Notes: a model not told the origin generated them from the sequence alone. DNA of 64,000 bases from Paracoccaceae bacterium (GCA_016744015.1 JADGFD010000004.1:182176-246175), one strand, 5' to 3'. Shown: positions 16,921-25,229, counted from the stretch's first letter. Translations and numbers: made by a program.

Positions 16921-18473
16921 AGGGGACTCTCCAGCCCAAGCTCTTTACAAACCCCCGCAATCTGAGCATCCAGCGCCGCCATGCCCTCCGCATTCTTCCG
17001 CAACTCAGCCACAACCTCGGCCAAATCAATCGGCTCCTCCTCCTCAAAGGTATCCACATAGCGGGGGATGTTGAGGTTATAATCATTCTCGGCAATCTCG
17101 GCCAACGAGGCGCGGTGGCTGAATTTATCCTCCACCGCGCGGCCTCGATAGGTATCCACAATTTTGGCAATATCTTCGGGGCGCAAGATATTCTGGTTCT
17201 TGGCTTTTTCAAAACAGGTGGAGGCATCCACAAACAGGATATCTTCGGGGTATTCGCGGCATTTCTTAAACACCAGAATGCAGGTGGGGATTGAGGTGCC
17301 ATAAAATATATTGGCAGGCAGGCCAATCACGGCATCCAGCCAGTTGCGTTCCTTAATGATATATTCGCGGATATGCCCCTCCGCCGCGCCGCGAAACAGC
17401 ACACCATGAGGCAGAATAACGGCCATTGTGCCGTTTTCATCCAATTGGTGCAGCATATGCTGGACAAATGCAAAGTCGGCCTTAGAGGCAGGCGCAAGCC
17501 GCCCATACTGGCTATAGCGGTCATCATTCAGCAAGAGCGGGTTAGACGACCATTTGGCACTGAATGGCGGGTTGGCCACCACGGCCTCAAACCGTTTTTC
17601 GGCGTGTTGCGGATGTTCAAGCGTGTCTTCCTGCCTCAGGTCAAAATTGCGGTAGTGGACGCCGTGCAAAATCATGTTCATGCGGGCAAGGTTATAGGTG
17701 GTGCGGTTCATTTCTTGGCCGTTGAAATCCCCCACCTCAACCTCTTTGGCTACCCGCAACAAAAGGGAGCCAGAACCGCAGGTCGGGTCATACACGTTTT
17801 TGATCCGCGTTTTGCCTGTAGTGACGATTTTGGCGAGGATGGTGGAAACCTCTTGCGGGGTGTAAAACTCACCCGCCTTTTTACCCGCGCCACTGGCGAA
17901 TTGCCCGATCAAGTATTCATAGGCATCGCCCAGAACGTCGCTATCAGCCTTTTCCAGCTCAAAGTCGATTTCGTCAAGGTGGGTGAGGACTTTGGCAATA
18001 AGCGTATTCTTGGCCTCTTCGGTGCGGCCTAGCTTGTTTGAAGTAAGGTCCATATCGGAAAAGAGGTCGTCAAAATCGTCTTCGGATTCGGTGCCCATTG
18101 TGGAGCGTTCAATATTGTTGAGAATGCGCGCTAGGTCTTCGATAATGAAGTTTCCCGGCTTGCTGCCGCGTTGGGCAACAGCGCTGAACAATTCGGAAGG
18201 TTTGAGAAAATAGCCCAATTCATCAATCGCGGCTTCTGCAACCGCATCAAGATAGGCTTGGCCTTCTTCGGTGTCTTCAGGAATTTTCGCAAAATCGAGG
18301 GCGTCTTCGCTCAACACTGAATTCGCATACAGGTAAAGCCGCTCTGATAGATATTTGTAGAAAATAAAACCAAGGATATAGTCCCGAAACTCATCAGCGT
18401 TCATTTTGCCGCGCAAGGTGTTGGCAATATCCCAGAGTTTTTGTTCCAGCTTCTTTTTTTGTTCGTCGGTCAT
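16917..18473 (-). CDS. hsdM: Type I restriction enzyme modification subunit (HsdM)
   Basis: A 518-residue N6-adenine methyltransferase. The N-terminal helical domain starts EQKLWDIANTLRGKMNADEFRDYILGFIFYKYLSE (only its pattern is used), typical of type IC. The SAM motif DPTCGSGS is at 229-236 and the catalytic NPPF at 301-304. ATG 18473 is chosen because AGGTGAG lies 6 bases upstream; a 15-residue longer frame lacks that signal. With HsdS it protects host DNA, and with HsdR forms the endonuclease. It is the first gene of the restriction operon. Confidence 0.96.
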   Translation of the reverse strand: MTDEQKKKLEQKLWDIANTLRGKMNADEFRDYILGFIFYKYLSERLYLYANSVLSEDALDFAKIPEDTEEGQAYLDAVAEAAIDELGYFLKPSELFSAVAQRGSKPGNFIIEDLARILNNIERSTMGTESEDDFDDLFSDMDLTSNKLGRTEEAKNTLIAKVLTHLDEIDFELEKADSDVLGDAYEYLIGQFASGAGKKAGEFYTPQEVSTILAKIVTTGKTRIKNVYDPTCGSGSLLLRVAKEVEVGDFNGQEMNRTTYNLARMNMILHGVHYRNFDLRQEDTLEHPQHAEKRFEAVVANPPFSAKWSSNPLLLNDDRYSQYGRLAPASKADFAFVQHMLHQLDENGTMAVILPHGVLFRGAAEGHIREYIIKERNWLDAVIGLPANIFYGTSIPTCILVFKKCREYPEDILFVDASTCFEKAKNQNILRPEDIAKIVDTYRGRAVEDKFSHRASLAEIAENDYNLNIPRYVDTFEEEEPIDLAEVVAELRKNAEGMAALDAQIAGVCKELGLESPL

Positions 18474-18576
18474 AAATCTCACCTGTAAGTTGCACAAAGG
18501 ACTATTGCCTGAATGCAAGCTGAGGGAAAGCGGATTTATCTTTTGGGCCGGTTATAATTCTAACGCCGGTCAACTT

Positions 18577-19212
18577 TCACTCAAAAAACATGTCCAATTC
18601 GCTAAGGCTTAACCGCCCTGCAAACATCCGCATAAACTCGGCAGTCGCTTGCTGTTCAGCCCAAATGATTTCGCCCCTGTGTCGCATATGTGTTCGCCGC
18701 CACATGCCCTTTGGCCTCTCGATGTAGGAATACACCCCCGGCTCCCCTCCAAGGGCCATACGGCGCTTATTTGCGCGCCTGAGCAGCCTGTCATAGCGAG
18801 TTTCGCTTTGGCTCTGATAAGCCAAACTATAACAATGACGGCAAAGAAAATACTTGCCGCCGATATACAGTTTTATCACATGCCGATGACAGACGCGCCC
18901 ATTCACTACTCCGGGACAGCGAAAGTACGCTCGCCGCCCACCAAACCGACAGGGCTTCCAAATAATCGCCACAAGGTAATCAACATTCTCCGGCTCTTCG
19001 TCATTCCGCCAATGGCGATATTTTAAAGAAACATTGTTCTCTGTTGATGCAAATCCAATCGATGCGACTTTTTCACCATCCTCGTTCCACTCCCAATCCC
19101 CTGAAAACCCCGGCTTCAAACCACCGGCTTTATTCATTTTATTGACGTCCAAACTTCGGCAATGCTGGACTTTACTTCTGCCGCCATATCGCCCTGATCC
19201 GTAACCGCCCAT
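18577..19212 (-). CDS. Uncharacterised zinc-ribbon-like island protein (MGGYGSGR type)
   Basis: A 211-residue protein of a widespread but unnamed family on mobile DNA. The glycine-rich N-terminus MGGYGSGRYGG is followed by CRSLDVNKMNKAG near residue 18. The middle has FGGRRAYFRCPG, a later CHRH, then KYFLCRHCYSLAYQSQSE, giving at least four cysteines arranged like a zinc ribbon at about residues 98-135. The C-terminus is basic (LLRRANKRRMALGG). There is no signal or membrane segment. It resembles proteins I recall from phages and islands of Alphaproteobacteria, but no function is established. It lies upstream of hsdM on the same strand. Confidence 0.7.
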   Translation of the reverse strand: MGGYGSGRYGGRSKVQHCRSLDVNKMNKAGGLKPGFSGDWEWNEDGEKVASIGFASTENNVSLKYRHWRNDEEPENVDYLVAIIWKPCRFGGRRAYFRCPGVVNGRVCHRHVIKLYIGGKYFLCRHCYSLAYQSQSETRYDRLLRRANKRRMALGGEPGVYSYIERPKGMWRRTHMRHRGEIIWAEQQATAEFMRMFAGRLSLSELDMFFE

Positions 19213-19366
19213 TTTCGAGCCTCCCAGATATTTTCCGAAATCCTTTGCAGACTTTGGTATTCTTCACTGTTTTCGTTGCTTTTTTCTGCCAATCAGCTTC
19301 TATTTTTGTCTACTTTAGAAGCGGAAAATTAGCTGACCTAAGAACCATTCTACCCGTCACAATGTT

Positions 19367-19612
19367 TCATTCTGTTGGTCTCTGATATTTCTTTTTGGCT
19401 TTTAAGTGATATTTTGAAAAAGCTATAATATTAGACAATGCGCTGAATTCATGATTTTCCTGTTCTGTTTGGATTCTCAGGTGTTCTAACACTTCTGCTA
19501 ATGTTGAATGCTGCTTTAGAACTGAAGCTGTTTCAGTTAATCTTGTTTTCGTCGTTGTTTTAGGTTTCATCGACCCCGCCCTCTTATCTTTCGTCGTTGT
19601 TTTAGGTTTCAT
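19367..19612 (-). CDS. Small hypothetical protein with duplicated start region
   Basis: An 81-residue frame. The first 14 residues (MKPKTTTKDKRAGS) are followed by a second MKPKTTTK, because a 42-bp unit is tandemly duplicated at 19547-19632. Each copy carries its own GAGGGCGGGG-type ribosome-binding sequence and ATG, so translation may begin at 19612 or 19570. The remainder is a short helical protein (SVLKQHSTLAEVLEHLRIQ). No family is recognised. It could be a small island regulator, but this is a guess. Confidence 0.45.
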   Translation of the reverse strand: MKPKTTTKDKRAGSMKPKTTTKTRLTETASVLKQHSTLAEVLEHLRIQTEQENHEFSALSNIIAFSKYHLKAKKKYQRPTE

Positions 19613-19632
19613 CGACCCCGCCCTCTTATCTT
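19547..19632 (-). repeat. 42-bp tandem direct repeat
   Basis: The sequence from 19547 repeats with a period of 42 bases to 19632 without a mismatch. One unit includes a ribosome-binding-like GAGGGCGGGG and an ATG on the minus strand. The unit length is a multiple of three, so the frame is kept. Confidence 0.85.
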
Positions 19633-19676
19633 AAGTTTGAAATAGCGTGATGAGCTTAATTTGAACAATAATTGAA

Positions 19677-20954
19677 CTACATTGAGATAACAGAATTTAA
19701 GTTCGGCGATTTTCTAATCTTATCAGCAATATTAACAAGTTGTTCTGAATTAGACTGTGCCGCCTCTTCGAGAAATAAAAACGTTCCATCGCACTCGTCA
19801 CACAGTTCTCTAAACCAAACCTTACAATTTTCTGTCGCGGCCCGGTGTGCCATTCTAAGTACACTGACGCCTTCAACATGTGAAACAGAAGTATTTTCAA
19901 CAGCAATAATTGGGGAACGCCCTCGCCAATCTGCTATCAGCTCTGAAAGAGGTCGGTTTATGTCGCCACCTTCAGTTTGAACACGGTGTATTAGATAGGC
20001 CATGAAAGCCGGAATGCTTTCTGGCGTGTTAAGAACCTGCTTACCATTTCTAAGGACTCCTAACGGTCTCTGCGGGCGATTGTACCCATACTCGTCGTCA
20101 TTGTTTGGCTTACCATTCGCACTATAGACTGCCCATTCTGTTACATGTGCTGCATCCAACGCACTGAGGTTTTCCCAAAAGTCGGATGTTCGCCATTTTC
20201 TATTGTAGACCCGAGGAAATTGTTTTTCCTCACCCGTTTCTGGGTCCTCGTAAATCCGGCCCTCTTTTAGCTTATGGATTTTGAATAAACCGAAGTTAGA
20301 ATAGCCTTCGTTTCTAAAGTGCCCTCTTAAAATATCAACATTCACCCCACGGTCTTCCAACAGGTTTTGGTTTTGGTACAATTCAGCCGCCAACATCAAC
20401 GGCCCCAACTCGCCATTGTTCACAAGTCTATAAAGTGGCGAATGGCCTTCGCTAACTTTGACGAAGCTGTTTGGAATAAATGCGACTGTATTCGAATGTT
20501 CAATTACGTGCCATTCTCTGGATCGGATTTCTATCCATCCTTTTTGTTTGGCCCTGTGTGCAGCTTGGACATCACTAGGATTGGCAGGGGGCTGACCTGC
20601 CACAATAGAGTCAACGATTTTCTTTTCTTTGGCGCTAAGTGGTCGGCGGTTGTCATAGATTGGAACACTGTAACGCTTTGCCGTTCTTGCTCTTAGACGT
20701 GCGACCTCTAAGCAATTGATTATCCCGCATTGATCCAACTTCTGGACAGCACGCTTTGCTTCTGTGCGTGTAAGCCCAGCGCAACTGACGACAGAGTTTA
20801 TCCCCCAACTTGAGGTTACATTGCTTTGATCTGTTCCCGCCAACAGGCAAAAATAAGTTGCCGCTTCTTCAACGCCCAAATTGTAATTTTTAATCAGTTC
20901 AAACTGGTGAACATCAAGCGCAAAGAAACCTTTACTTTTAGATTTTACCGTCAT
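19677..20954 (-). CDS. Uncharacterised island protein with probable N-terminal winged helix
   Basis: A 425-residue soluble protein. Residues 20-90 look like a winged-helix domain (GVEEAATYFCLLAG, then SCAGLTRTEAKRAVQKLDQCGII). A second such region may lie near residues 165-215 (AFIPNSFV, SPLYRLVNNGELGPLMLAAELYQ). The remainder has no recognised motif. Large winged-helix proteins beside AlpA and an integrase are often replication or copy-control proteins of satellites and islands. That reading is inferred from context only. It begins about 115 bases after the AlpA-like gene, on the same strand. Low GC content sets it apart from the chromosome. Confidence 0.6.
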   Translation of the reverse strand: MTVKSKSKGFFALDVHQFELIKNYNLGVEEAATYFCLLAGTDQSNVTSSWGINSVVSCAGLTRTEAKRAVQKLDQCGIINCLEVARLRARTAKRYSVPIYDNRRPLSAKEKKIVDSIVAGQPPANPSDVQAAHRAKQKGWIEIRSREWHVIEHSNTVAFIPNSFVKVSEGHSPLYRLVNNGELGPLMLAAELYQNQNLLEDRGVNVDILRGHFRNEGYSNFGLFKIHKLKEGRIYEDPETGEEKQFPRVYNRKWRTSDFWENLSALDAAHVTEWAVYSANGKPNNDDEYGYNRPQRPLGVLRNGKQVLNTPESIPAFMAYLIHRVQTEGGDINRPLSELIADWRGRSPIIAVENTSVSHVEGVSVLRMAHRAATENCKVWFRELCDECDGTFLFLEEAAQSNSEQLVNIADKIRKSPNLNSVISM

Positions 20955-21069
20955 TTTTCCCTCACATAAGAGAACCTATTTTGATTTAGTTCAGGCAACG
21001 AAGAAAACTAACGCCCAAATAATTCGGCCGGTTCAGCGCCAGATTTAACTGCAATCGTGTGCGACAGCC

Positions 21070-21270
21070 TTAGCTATGAAGGCTCTGGCGCTCGGCTTTA
21101 GCTTTTAGGATAACTGCCTGAATTTCTGATTGAGGCCATCTTGAGGTGCCGCCAATTTTGAGTGGCTTTGTTACCGTGCCATCGGCTACACGTCGCCAGA
21201 ATGTAGCTTTGGAGCAGCCAAGCATTTCGGCGGCCTCTCCGTCTCTGATTAATGGGTCAATTGCGTCCAA
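21070..21270 (-). CDS. AlpA-like DNA-binding protein (excisionase-type)
   Basis: A 66-residue protein with the MerR-like helix-turn-helix of the AlpA/excisionase class. The sequence LIRDGEAAEMLGCSKATFWRRVADGTV is followed by PLKIGGTSRWPQSEI. Such proteins activate integrase expression or act as recombination directionality factors. It lies upstream of the integrase promoter side and directly before the winged-helix gene. Its position inside a tRNA-bounded island agrees with that job. Confidence 0.85.
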   Translation of the reverse strand: MDAIDPLIRDGEAAEMLGCSKATFWRRVADGTVTKPLKIGGTSRWPQSEIQAVILKAKAERQSLHS

Positions 21271-21423
21271 AATCGTTTCCTTGATGCTGGTAAATACCCC
21301 ATGACCATATCAGAACGCGACGGACAAAAAAAGGCTTTTATTAAGCAAATTCAACCGCTTATATAACCATGATATAGTTTGGGTTGTTTTTATTCACTAT
21401 TTTCACAATTTAAACTTGGAAAG

Positions 21424-22617
21424 CTATCTTTCGTTTTGCGAAATGCGAACCACATTGCCCATTTTTCCCTTCACATGATCCGCCCAACGCGCCATTAGAA
21501 TGCGCCGTTGTTCAAGGAAGTCAGTTGGCAGATATGATTTTTCCACTTTATTTGCAAACTTGTGCGCAAGGGCCATCTCAGCGACCTCCCAAGGCGTGTT
21601 TGTGGTTTCGGCGGCCCAAGTCCTCAAACTGGACCGAAAGCCGTGTGGGCGCGCTTCTAGCCCTCTGCGCTCCATCAAGCGTGACATGGTGGCGTCAGAG
21701 ATTACGCCTTTACGAACGCTAGGGAATAGGAGGCCATTTCGAGCAAATGGTTTTGCGTGTTCAATAACCGCTTTCATTTCATTGGAAATTGGCACGCGGA
21801 AATCAACAGCCTTACCTTTGCGGGCTTTCATGTTCTCAGCGGGCACCGTCCACACTTCGCCTTCGATTTGATCTAGGCGGCAAAAGCGGATTGGCTTTGA
21901 GCGCAAACCCGACAGGATCAGCAACCGCAACGCCAAGTGCGTGACAGTGCCGTCCGATAAGCTTTCATAGAAGGCGGGCACCTCTTGCCACGGTAGGCTT
22001 GGCACATGGCGCGTAACGTGGCGTGACTTACCCAAGAGCGCCTTGGCCTTTTCTGTGGCTTGTATGTCGACCTCAAGCCCCATAGCCGCTGCATGACGTA
22101 ATACGATGGCCAGCCGGTTCATGGCTTTGCGGGCTGTTTCCGCCTTTTCATGCCAGATCGGGGCGAGCGTGTTTTTAATGTCTTGCTGGTCAATTTCCTC
22201 AACGGGGATTTTGCCAAGCTTAGGCAGCACATGCAGTTCAAGCGGGGAAAACCACCGCCCAGCTTTGCCATCGTCTTTGAGTTCCGCCTTACGCGCCTCA
22301 AAAGCTTCCACCGCCACCGTCGCCAAAATGTTATCACCCTTGGCCGCTTCGCGCCTTAGCCGTTCCCTCTCTTTGATCGGGTCTTTGCCCTGCCTGACTA
22401 CCGCCCGCCATTGCTCAGCCGTTTCCCGCGCTTCTTTGAGCGACACGGCTTCAATGCCCCCCAAGCCCATTTCGCGCCTGCGGCCATGGATAGTAACTCG
22501 CAGCACCCATTGCCCACCGCCATCAGTTCTTTTGACTAGCCACAAGCCGCCGCCATCCGCATATTTTCCCGGTCCTGCGTTTTTGACCTTAACCGCTGTG
22601 AGCTTCTGGAGCGCCAT
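21424..22617 (-). CDS. int: DUF4102-type tyrosine integrase
   Basis: A 397-residue site-specific recombinase of the P4/CP4-57 type. The N-terminal DUF4102 arm-binding domain has LTAVKVKNAGPGKYADGGGL and MGLGGIEAVSLKEAR. The catalytic domain has Arg in ILSGLRSKPIRF, His-X2-Arg in RPHGFRSSLRTW, His in MALAHKF, and the nucleophile Tyr in KSYLP near residue 367. All catalytic residues are present. The ATG at 22617 follows AAAAGGGGAT; the frame extends 8 codons further without a better signal. It lies 144 bases inside the right attachment repeat and should catalyse integration into and excision from tRNA-Phe. Confidence 0.95.
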   Translation of the reverse strand: MALQKLTAVKVKNAGPGKYADGGGLWLVKRTDGGGQWVLRVTIHGRRREMGLGGIEAVSLKEARETAEQWRAVVRQGKDPIKERERLRREAAKGDNILATVAVEAFEARKAELKDDGKAGRWFSPLELHVLPKLGKIPVEEIDQQDIKNTLAPIWHEKAETARKAMNRLAIVLRHAAAMGLEVDIQATEKAKALLGKSRHVTRHVPSLPWQEVPAFYESLSDGTVTHLALRLLILSGLRSKPIRFCRLDQIEGEVWTVPAENMKARKGKAVDFRVPISNEMKAVIEHAKPFARNGLLFPSVRKGVISDATMSRLMERRGLEARPHGFRSSLRTWAAETTNTPWEVAEMALAHKFANKVEKSYLPTDFLEQRRILMARWADHVKGKMGNVVRISQNER

Positions 22618-22760
22618 TTTACAATCCCCTTTTCTATCCACCCCTATATATAGTATGAATTGATACGGATTGAAACCACATGAATAAACCTTATGCCTAT
22701 TTTATTGACATTTTCTGAAGATAGAGGACGTTTGAGATAACCTGATATGGCAATTCAATG

Positions 22761-22778
22761 CCGCCCCCGGGCACCATT
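22761..22778 (+). other. attR, right attachment repeat
   Basis: An exact 18-bp copy of the tRNA-Phe 3' end (CCGCCCCCGGGCACCATT), preceded by TTCAA, which is also in the tRNA T loop. It lies 144 bases beyond the integrase start. Confidence 0.85.
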
Positions 22779-22802
22779 ATAAATATTTGATATTACTAAA
22801 CA

Positions 22803-23159
22803 TTACACGTCTTTCTTTGCTTGGTTCCTGTCAGGTTTGACGATCTCAGCGCGCCTTTTGTTCTCCTTTTCTAATGTTGCCATCGTGCCTTGGTTCTTAC
22901 TGGCGAGGTTGGCAGAGCGCGAATAGTGCCGTGCCATTGTGTGCCGACCATGGCTAAGTTTGGTCTCGGCCACCATGCGCTCCAACTTGTCTACGGCTGG
23001 GGCCATATCCTTAAAACCCTGCCCGAAGGGTTCCAGCGGCACCTCGCAGCCAATCTCGGCAAGCTCGCGCTGGATGTTCTCAATCCGCCAGCGGTCGTAT
23101 CCTCCCATAAACTGAAAGCCAGTGCTTGCGGATACGAGAGCAGGACGGGCCCAAATCAT
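22803..23159 (-). pseudogene. Phage terminase large-subunit C-terminal fragment
   Basis: A 118-codon frame. Its first ~75 residues (STGFQFMGGYDRWRIENIQ, then EPFGQGFKDMAPAVDKLERMV) match the C-terminal nuclease-domain region of phage terminase large subunits. After SHGRHTMARHYSRSANLAS the similarity degrades, and the ATPase half of the gene is missing. It is therefore a truncated relic, not a working gene. It lies just outside the right attachment repeat, which suggests that an earlier phage used this locus or was trimmed when the island arrived. Confidence 0.65.
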
Positions 23160-23180
23160 GGCTTGAACACCAATATTGAC

Positions 23181-23612
23181 TCAGCGTTCAATTTTGGTTG
23201 AAAGTATGATTGAGGTCATTGTGTCATCTATGCCTTCAAGGCTACCAATATGGTCAATCACCTCATCCAGCACCCCCATAGAGGGAGCGGTGATAACCGC
23301 CGCGAGGTCAAATGGGCCGCTGATTGAATAAACCGTGGTGATGTGCAAAATCTCCGTAAGGGCTTGCTGAACATTGGCCAGTTTCCCAGGCGGAAATTTC
23401 ACCATCACCAGCGCGCGCACCCAGTTTTTGGCGTGCTCATCTGAAAGCCGCACAGAGTAACCCTCTATCACCCCGTTCCGCTCCAGTTTTTGCAAGCGCA
23501 TTTGCGCGGCGGTGCGGGAAACGGAGAGCTGGCGCGCAAGCTCGGATACCGACATGCGGCCGTTTTCGCGCAACAGCATGATCATATGTTCGTCTTTACT
23601 AGAGATTTCCAC
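23181..23612 (-). CDS. AsnC/Lrp family transcriptional regulator
   Basis: A 143-residue feast/famine regulator. The N-terminal helix-turn-helix is MLLRENGRMSVSELARQLSVSRTAAQMRLQKLERNGVI (pattern only). The C-terminal ligand-binding RAM domain has VYSISGPFDLAAVITAPSM. The GTG at 23612 is preferred because the longer frame, starting from GTG 23657, would run through a pair of direct repeats that look like the operator. It diverges from the ALDH7/lysine dehydrogenase genes. By analogy with other Lrp-type local regulators it probably senses lysine or a lysine product. That effector assignment is inferred from context. Confidence 0.88.
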   Translation of the reverse strand: MEISSKDEHMIMLLRENGRMSVSELARQLSVSRTAAQMRLQKLERNGVIEGYSVRLSDEHAKNWVRALVMVKFPPGKLANVQQALTEILHITTVYSISGPFDLAAVITAPSMGVLDEVIDHIGSLEGIDDTMTSIILSTKIER

Positions 23613-23623
23613 GGTATAAGCCT

Positions 23624-23655
23624 TAGTTGATATCGCAATTACTATAGTTGATATC
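23624..23655 (+). promoter_or_regulatory. Tandem 11-bp operator between AsnC/Lrp gene and aldehyde dehydrogenase
   Basis: TAGTTGATATC occurs at 23624-23634 and again at 23645-23655, a 21-bp offset, i.e. two helical turns. Lrp-type octamers bind sites phased on one DNA face. It lies in the divergent intergenic region, so it could control both directions. Confidence 0.5.
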
Positions 23656-23744
23656 ACTATTTTTACCAGAAAATAAACTATTACGTCAGATTGCCAGTCA
23701 ATCTCCTCCGCTGCTATTGTTTTGCAAATTACGGGAGATCTATA

Positions 23745-25229
23745 TTGGAATTTTCGACAATTCTAAGCAAGGCAGGCTTTTCAGAGGCTGAGCTGGAATC
23801 TGGCGCACTTAAAGTAAGCAGCCCGATCAACGGACAATATATCGCCAGCCTTGCCGCGCATAGCGCCGATGAAGTCCTTGAAATTATTAATAAAAGCAAT
23901 GCGTCTTTTGCTCAGTGGAAGCTTGTGCCCGCCCCACGGCGCGGAGAGTTGGTGCGGCTTTTGGCTGAGGAATTACGGGCCGAGAAGGAAAATCTTGGGC
24001 AGCTCGTTACGCTGGAATGCGGGAAAATCCTGCAAGAAGGCTTGGGCGAAGTTCAGGAAATGATCGACATTTGTGACCTCGCAGTGGGCATTTCACGCCA
24101 GCTTTTCGGCCTCACCATCGCCTCCGAGCGCCCGGGCCACTCCATGCGCGAAACATGGCACCCGATGGGGGTCTGTGGCATCATCACAGCGTTCAATTTT
24201 CCCGTGGCGCCGTGGTGCTGGAACGCGGCACTGGCGCTGGTTTGTGGCGACCCTGTGATCTGGAAGCCATCTGAAAAAACCCCACTGTGCGCCTTGGCTG
24301 TGCAAAAGATTTGTGAGCGGGCCATGGCGCGGTTTGGCGATGCGCCCGAGGGCCTGATTCAGGTCGTGATTGGTGAGCGCGGAGTGGGAGAAATTCTCAC
24401 AACCTCACGCGATGTAGCGGTCGTTTCGGCTACCGGATCCACCCGCATGGGCCATGCCATAGGGGCTGCCCTTTCGGCGCGCTTTGGCCGCTGCATCCTT
24501 GAGCTTGGCGGCAATAATGCAATGATCGTAACCCCCTCGGCTGACCTTGAAATGGCCCTGCGCGCGATTGTATTTTCAGCGGTCGGCACAGCAGGGCAGC
24601 GCTGCACCAGCCTGCGGCGGGTCATTGTGCATGAAGACATTTATGACGCCCTTCTGCCCCGCCTGAAAAAGGCCTATGCTGGCTTGCCGATTGGCAACCC
24701 ATTGGAAGATGGCGTGCTTGTAGGGCCGCTGATTGACAGCGAGGCGCTGGCCAATATGGACCGCGCCCTGAGTGCCGCAAAGGCCGACGGCGCGCAAGTA
24801 TTTGGAGGCGAGGCTCTGCCTGAAACGGGCTATGTCCACCCCGCCATTGCCGAAATGCCGGCCCAAACCGCCATTGTGCGCGAGGAAACCTTTGCACCCA
24901 TCCTCTACGTGATGAAATACAATGACCTCGATAGCGCAATTGCTCTGCAAAACGATGTGCCTCAGGGGTTATCCTCCTGCATTTTCACCACCGATGTGCG
25001 TGAGGCGGAGTATTTCCTTTCCGCAGGCGGCTCGGATTGCGGCATTGCCAACGTAAATATCGGTCCTTCAGGCGCTGAAATCGGCGGCGCGTTTGGCGGC
25101 GAAAAAGACACAGGCGGCGGGCGCGAAAGCGGCTCAGACGCGTGGCGCGGTTATATGCGCCGCCAGACCAATACCATCAACTACTCGCGCGAGCTTCCGC
25201 TGGCGCAGGGCATTAAATTTGACATTTAG
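23745..25229 (+). CDS. ALDH7-type aldehyde dehydrogenase (probable piperidine-6-carboxylate / aminoadipate semialdehyde dehydrogenase)
   Basis: A 494-residue NAD-dependent aldehyde dehydrogenase. The ALDH7 hallmarks are ELGGNNAMIV with catalytic Glu253 and VGTAGQRCTSLRRVIVHED with nucleophile Cys287. The ALDH7 group oxidises alpha-aminoadipate semialdehyde (in equilibrium with piperidine-6-carboxylate) to alpha-aminoadipate in lysine breakdown. The TTG at 23745 is chosen: GGGAGA lies about 6 bases upstream and the protein begins at the family position. The earlier TTG at 23691 lacks an RBS. The next gene, a lysine-dehydrogenase-like protein, starts 9 bases downstream and would supply the substrate. 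The pathway is inferred from the pair. Confidence 0.9.
   Translation: MEFSTILSKAGFSEAELESGALKVSSPINGQYIASLAAHSADEVLEIINKSNASFAQWKLVPAPRRGELVRLLAEELRAEKENLGQLVTLECGKILQEGLGEVQEMIDICDLAVGISRQLFGLTIASERPGHSMRETWHPMGVCGIITAFNFPVAPWCWNAALALVCGDPVIWKPSEKTPLCALAVQKICERAMARFGDAPEGLIQVVIGERGVGEILTTSRDVAVVSATGSTRMGHAIGAALSARFGRCILELGGNNAMIVTPSADLEMALRAIVFSAVGTAGQRCTSLRRVIVHEDIYDALLPRLKKAYAGLPIGNPLEDGVLVGPLIDSEALANMDRALSAAKADGAQVFGGEALPETGYVHPAIAEMPAQTAIVREETFAPILYVMKYNDLDSAIALQNDVPQGLSSCIFTTDVREAEYFLSAGGSDCGIANVNIGPSGAEIGGAFGGEKDTGGGRESGSDAWRGYMRRQTNTINYSRELPLAQGIKFDI

Larger units (their letters stand above)
11688..22778. mobile_element. Genomic island integrated at tRNA-Phe
   Basis: An 11.1-kb segment is bounded by an 18-bp direct repeat of the tRNA-Phe 3' end (11688-11705 and 22761-22778). 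All its genes are on the minus strand, unlike the flanking run. It carries, from right to left, a DUF4102-type integrase next to the right repeat, an AlpA-like gene, three uncharacterised genes, and hsdM-hsdS-rhuM-hsdR. Base composition drops visibly around 19.2-21.4 kb. No capsid, portal or conjugation gene is present. It is therefore a small integrative island with a restriction cargo, not a full prophage. Mobility would depend on its own integrase and AlpA. Confidence 0.88.

Noticed and set aside
17373..18032. 219-codon plus-strand frame across hsdM
   Set aside because: Antisense to the complete hsdM gene with all motifs; no start signal.
19547..19632. Tandem repeat as the start of a CRISPR array
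   Set aside because: Only two directly abutting units with no spacers; it is a coding-region duplication.
11832..20954. The island genes as a new multi-gene defence system
   Set aside because: The core is a standard type I restriction set with a known RhuM association; the other genes lack any motif that would prove a defence role.
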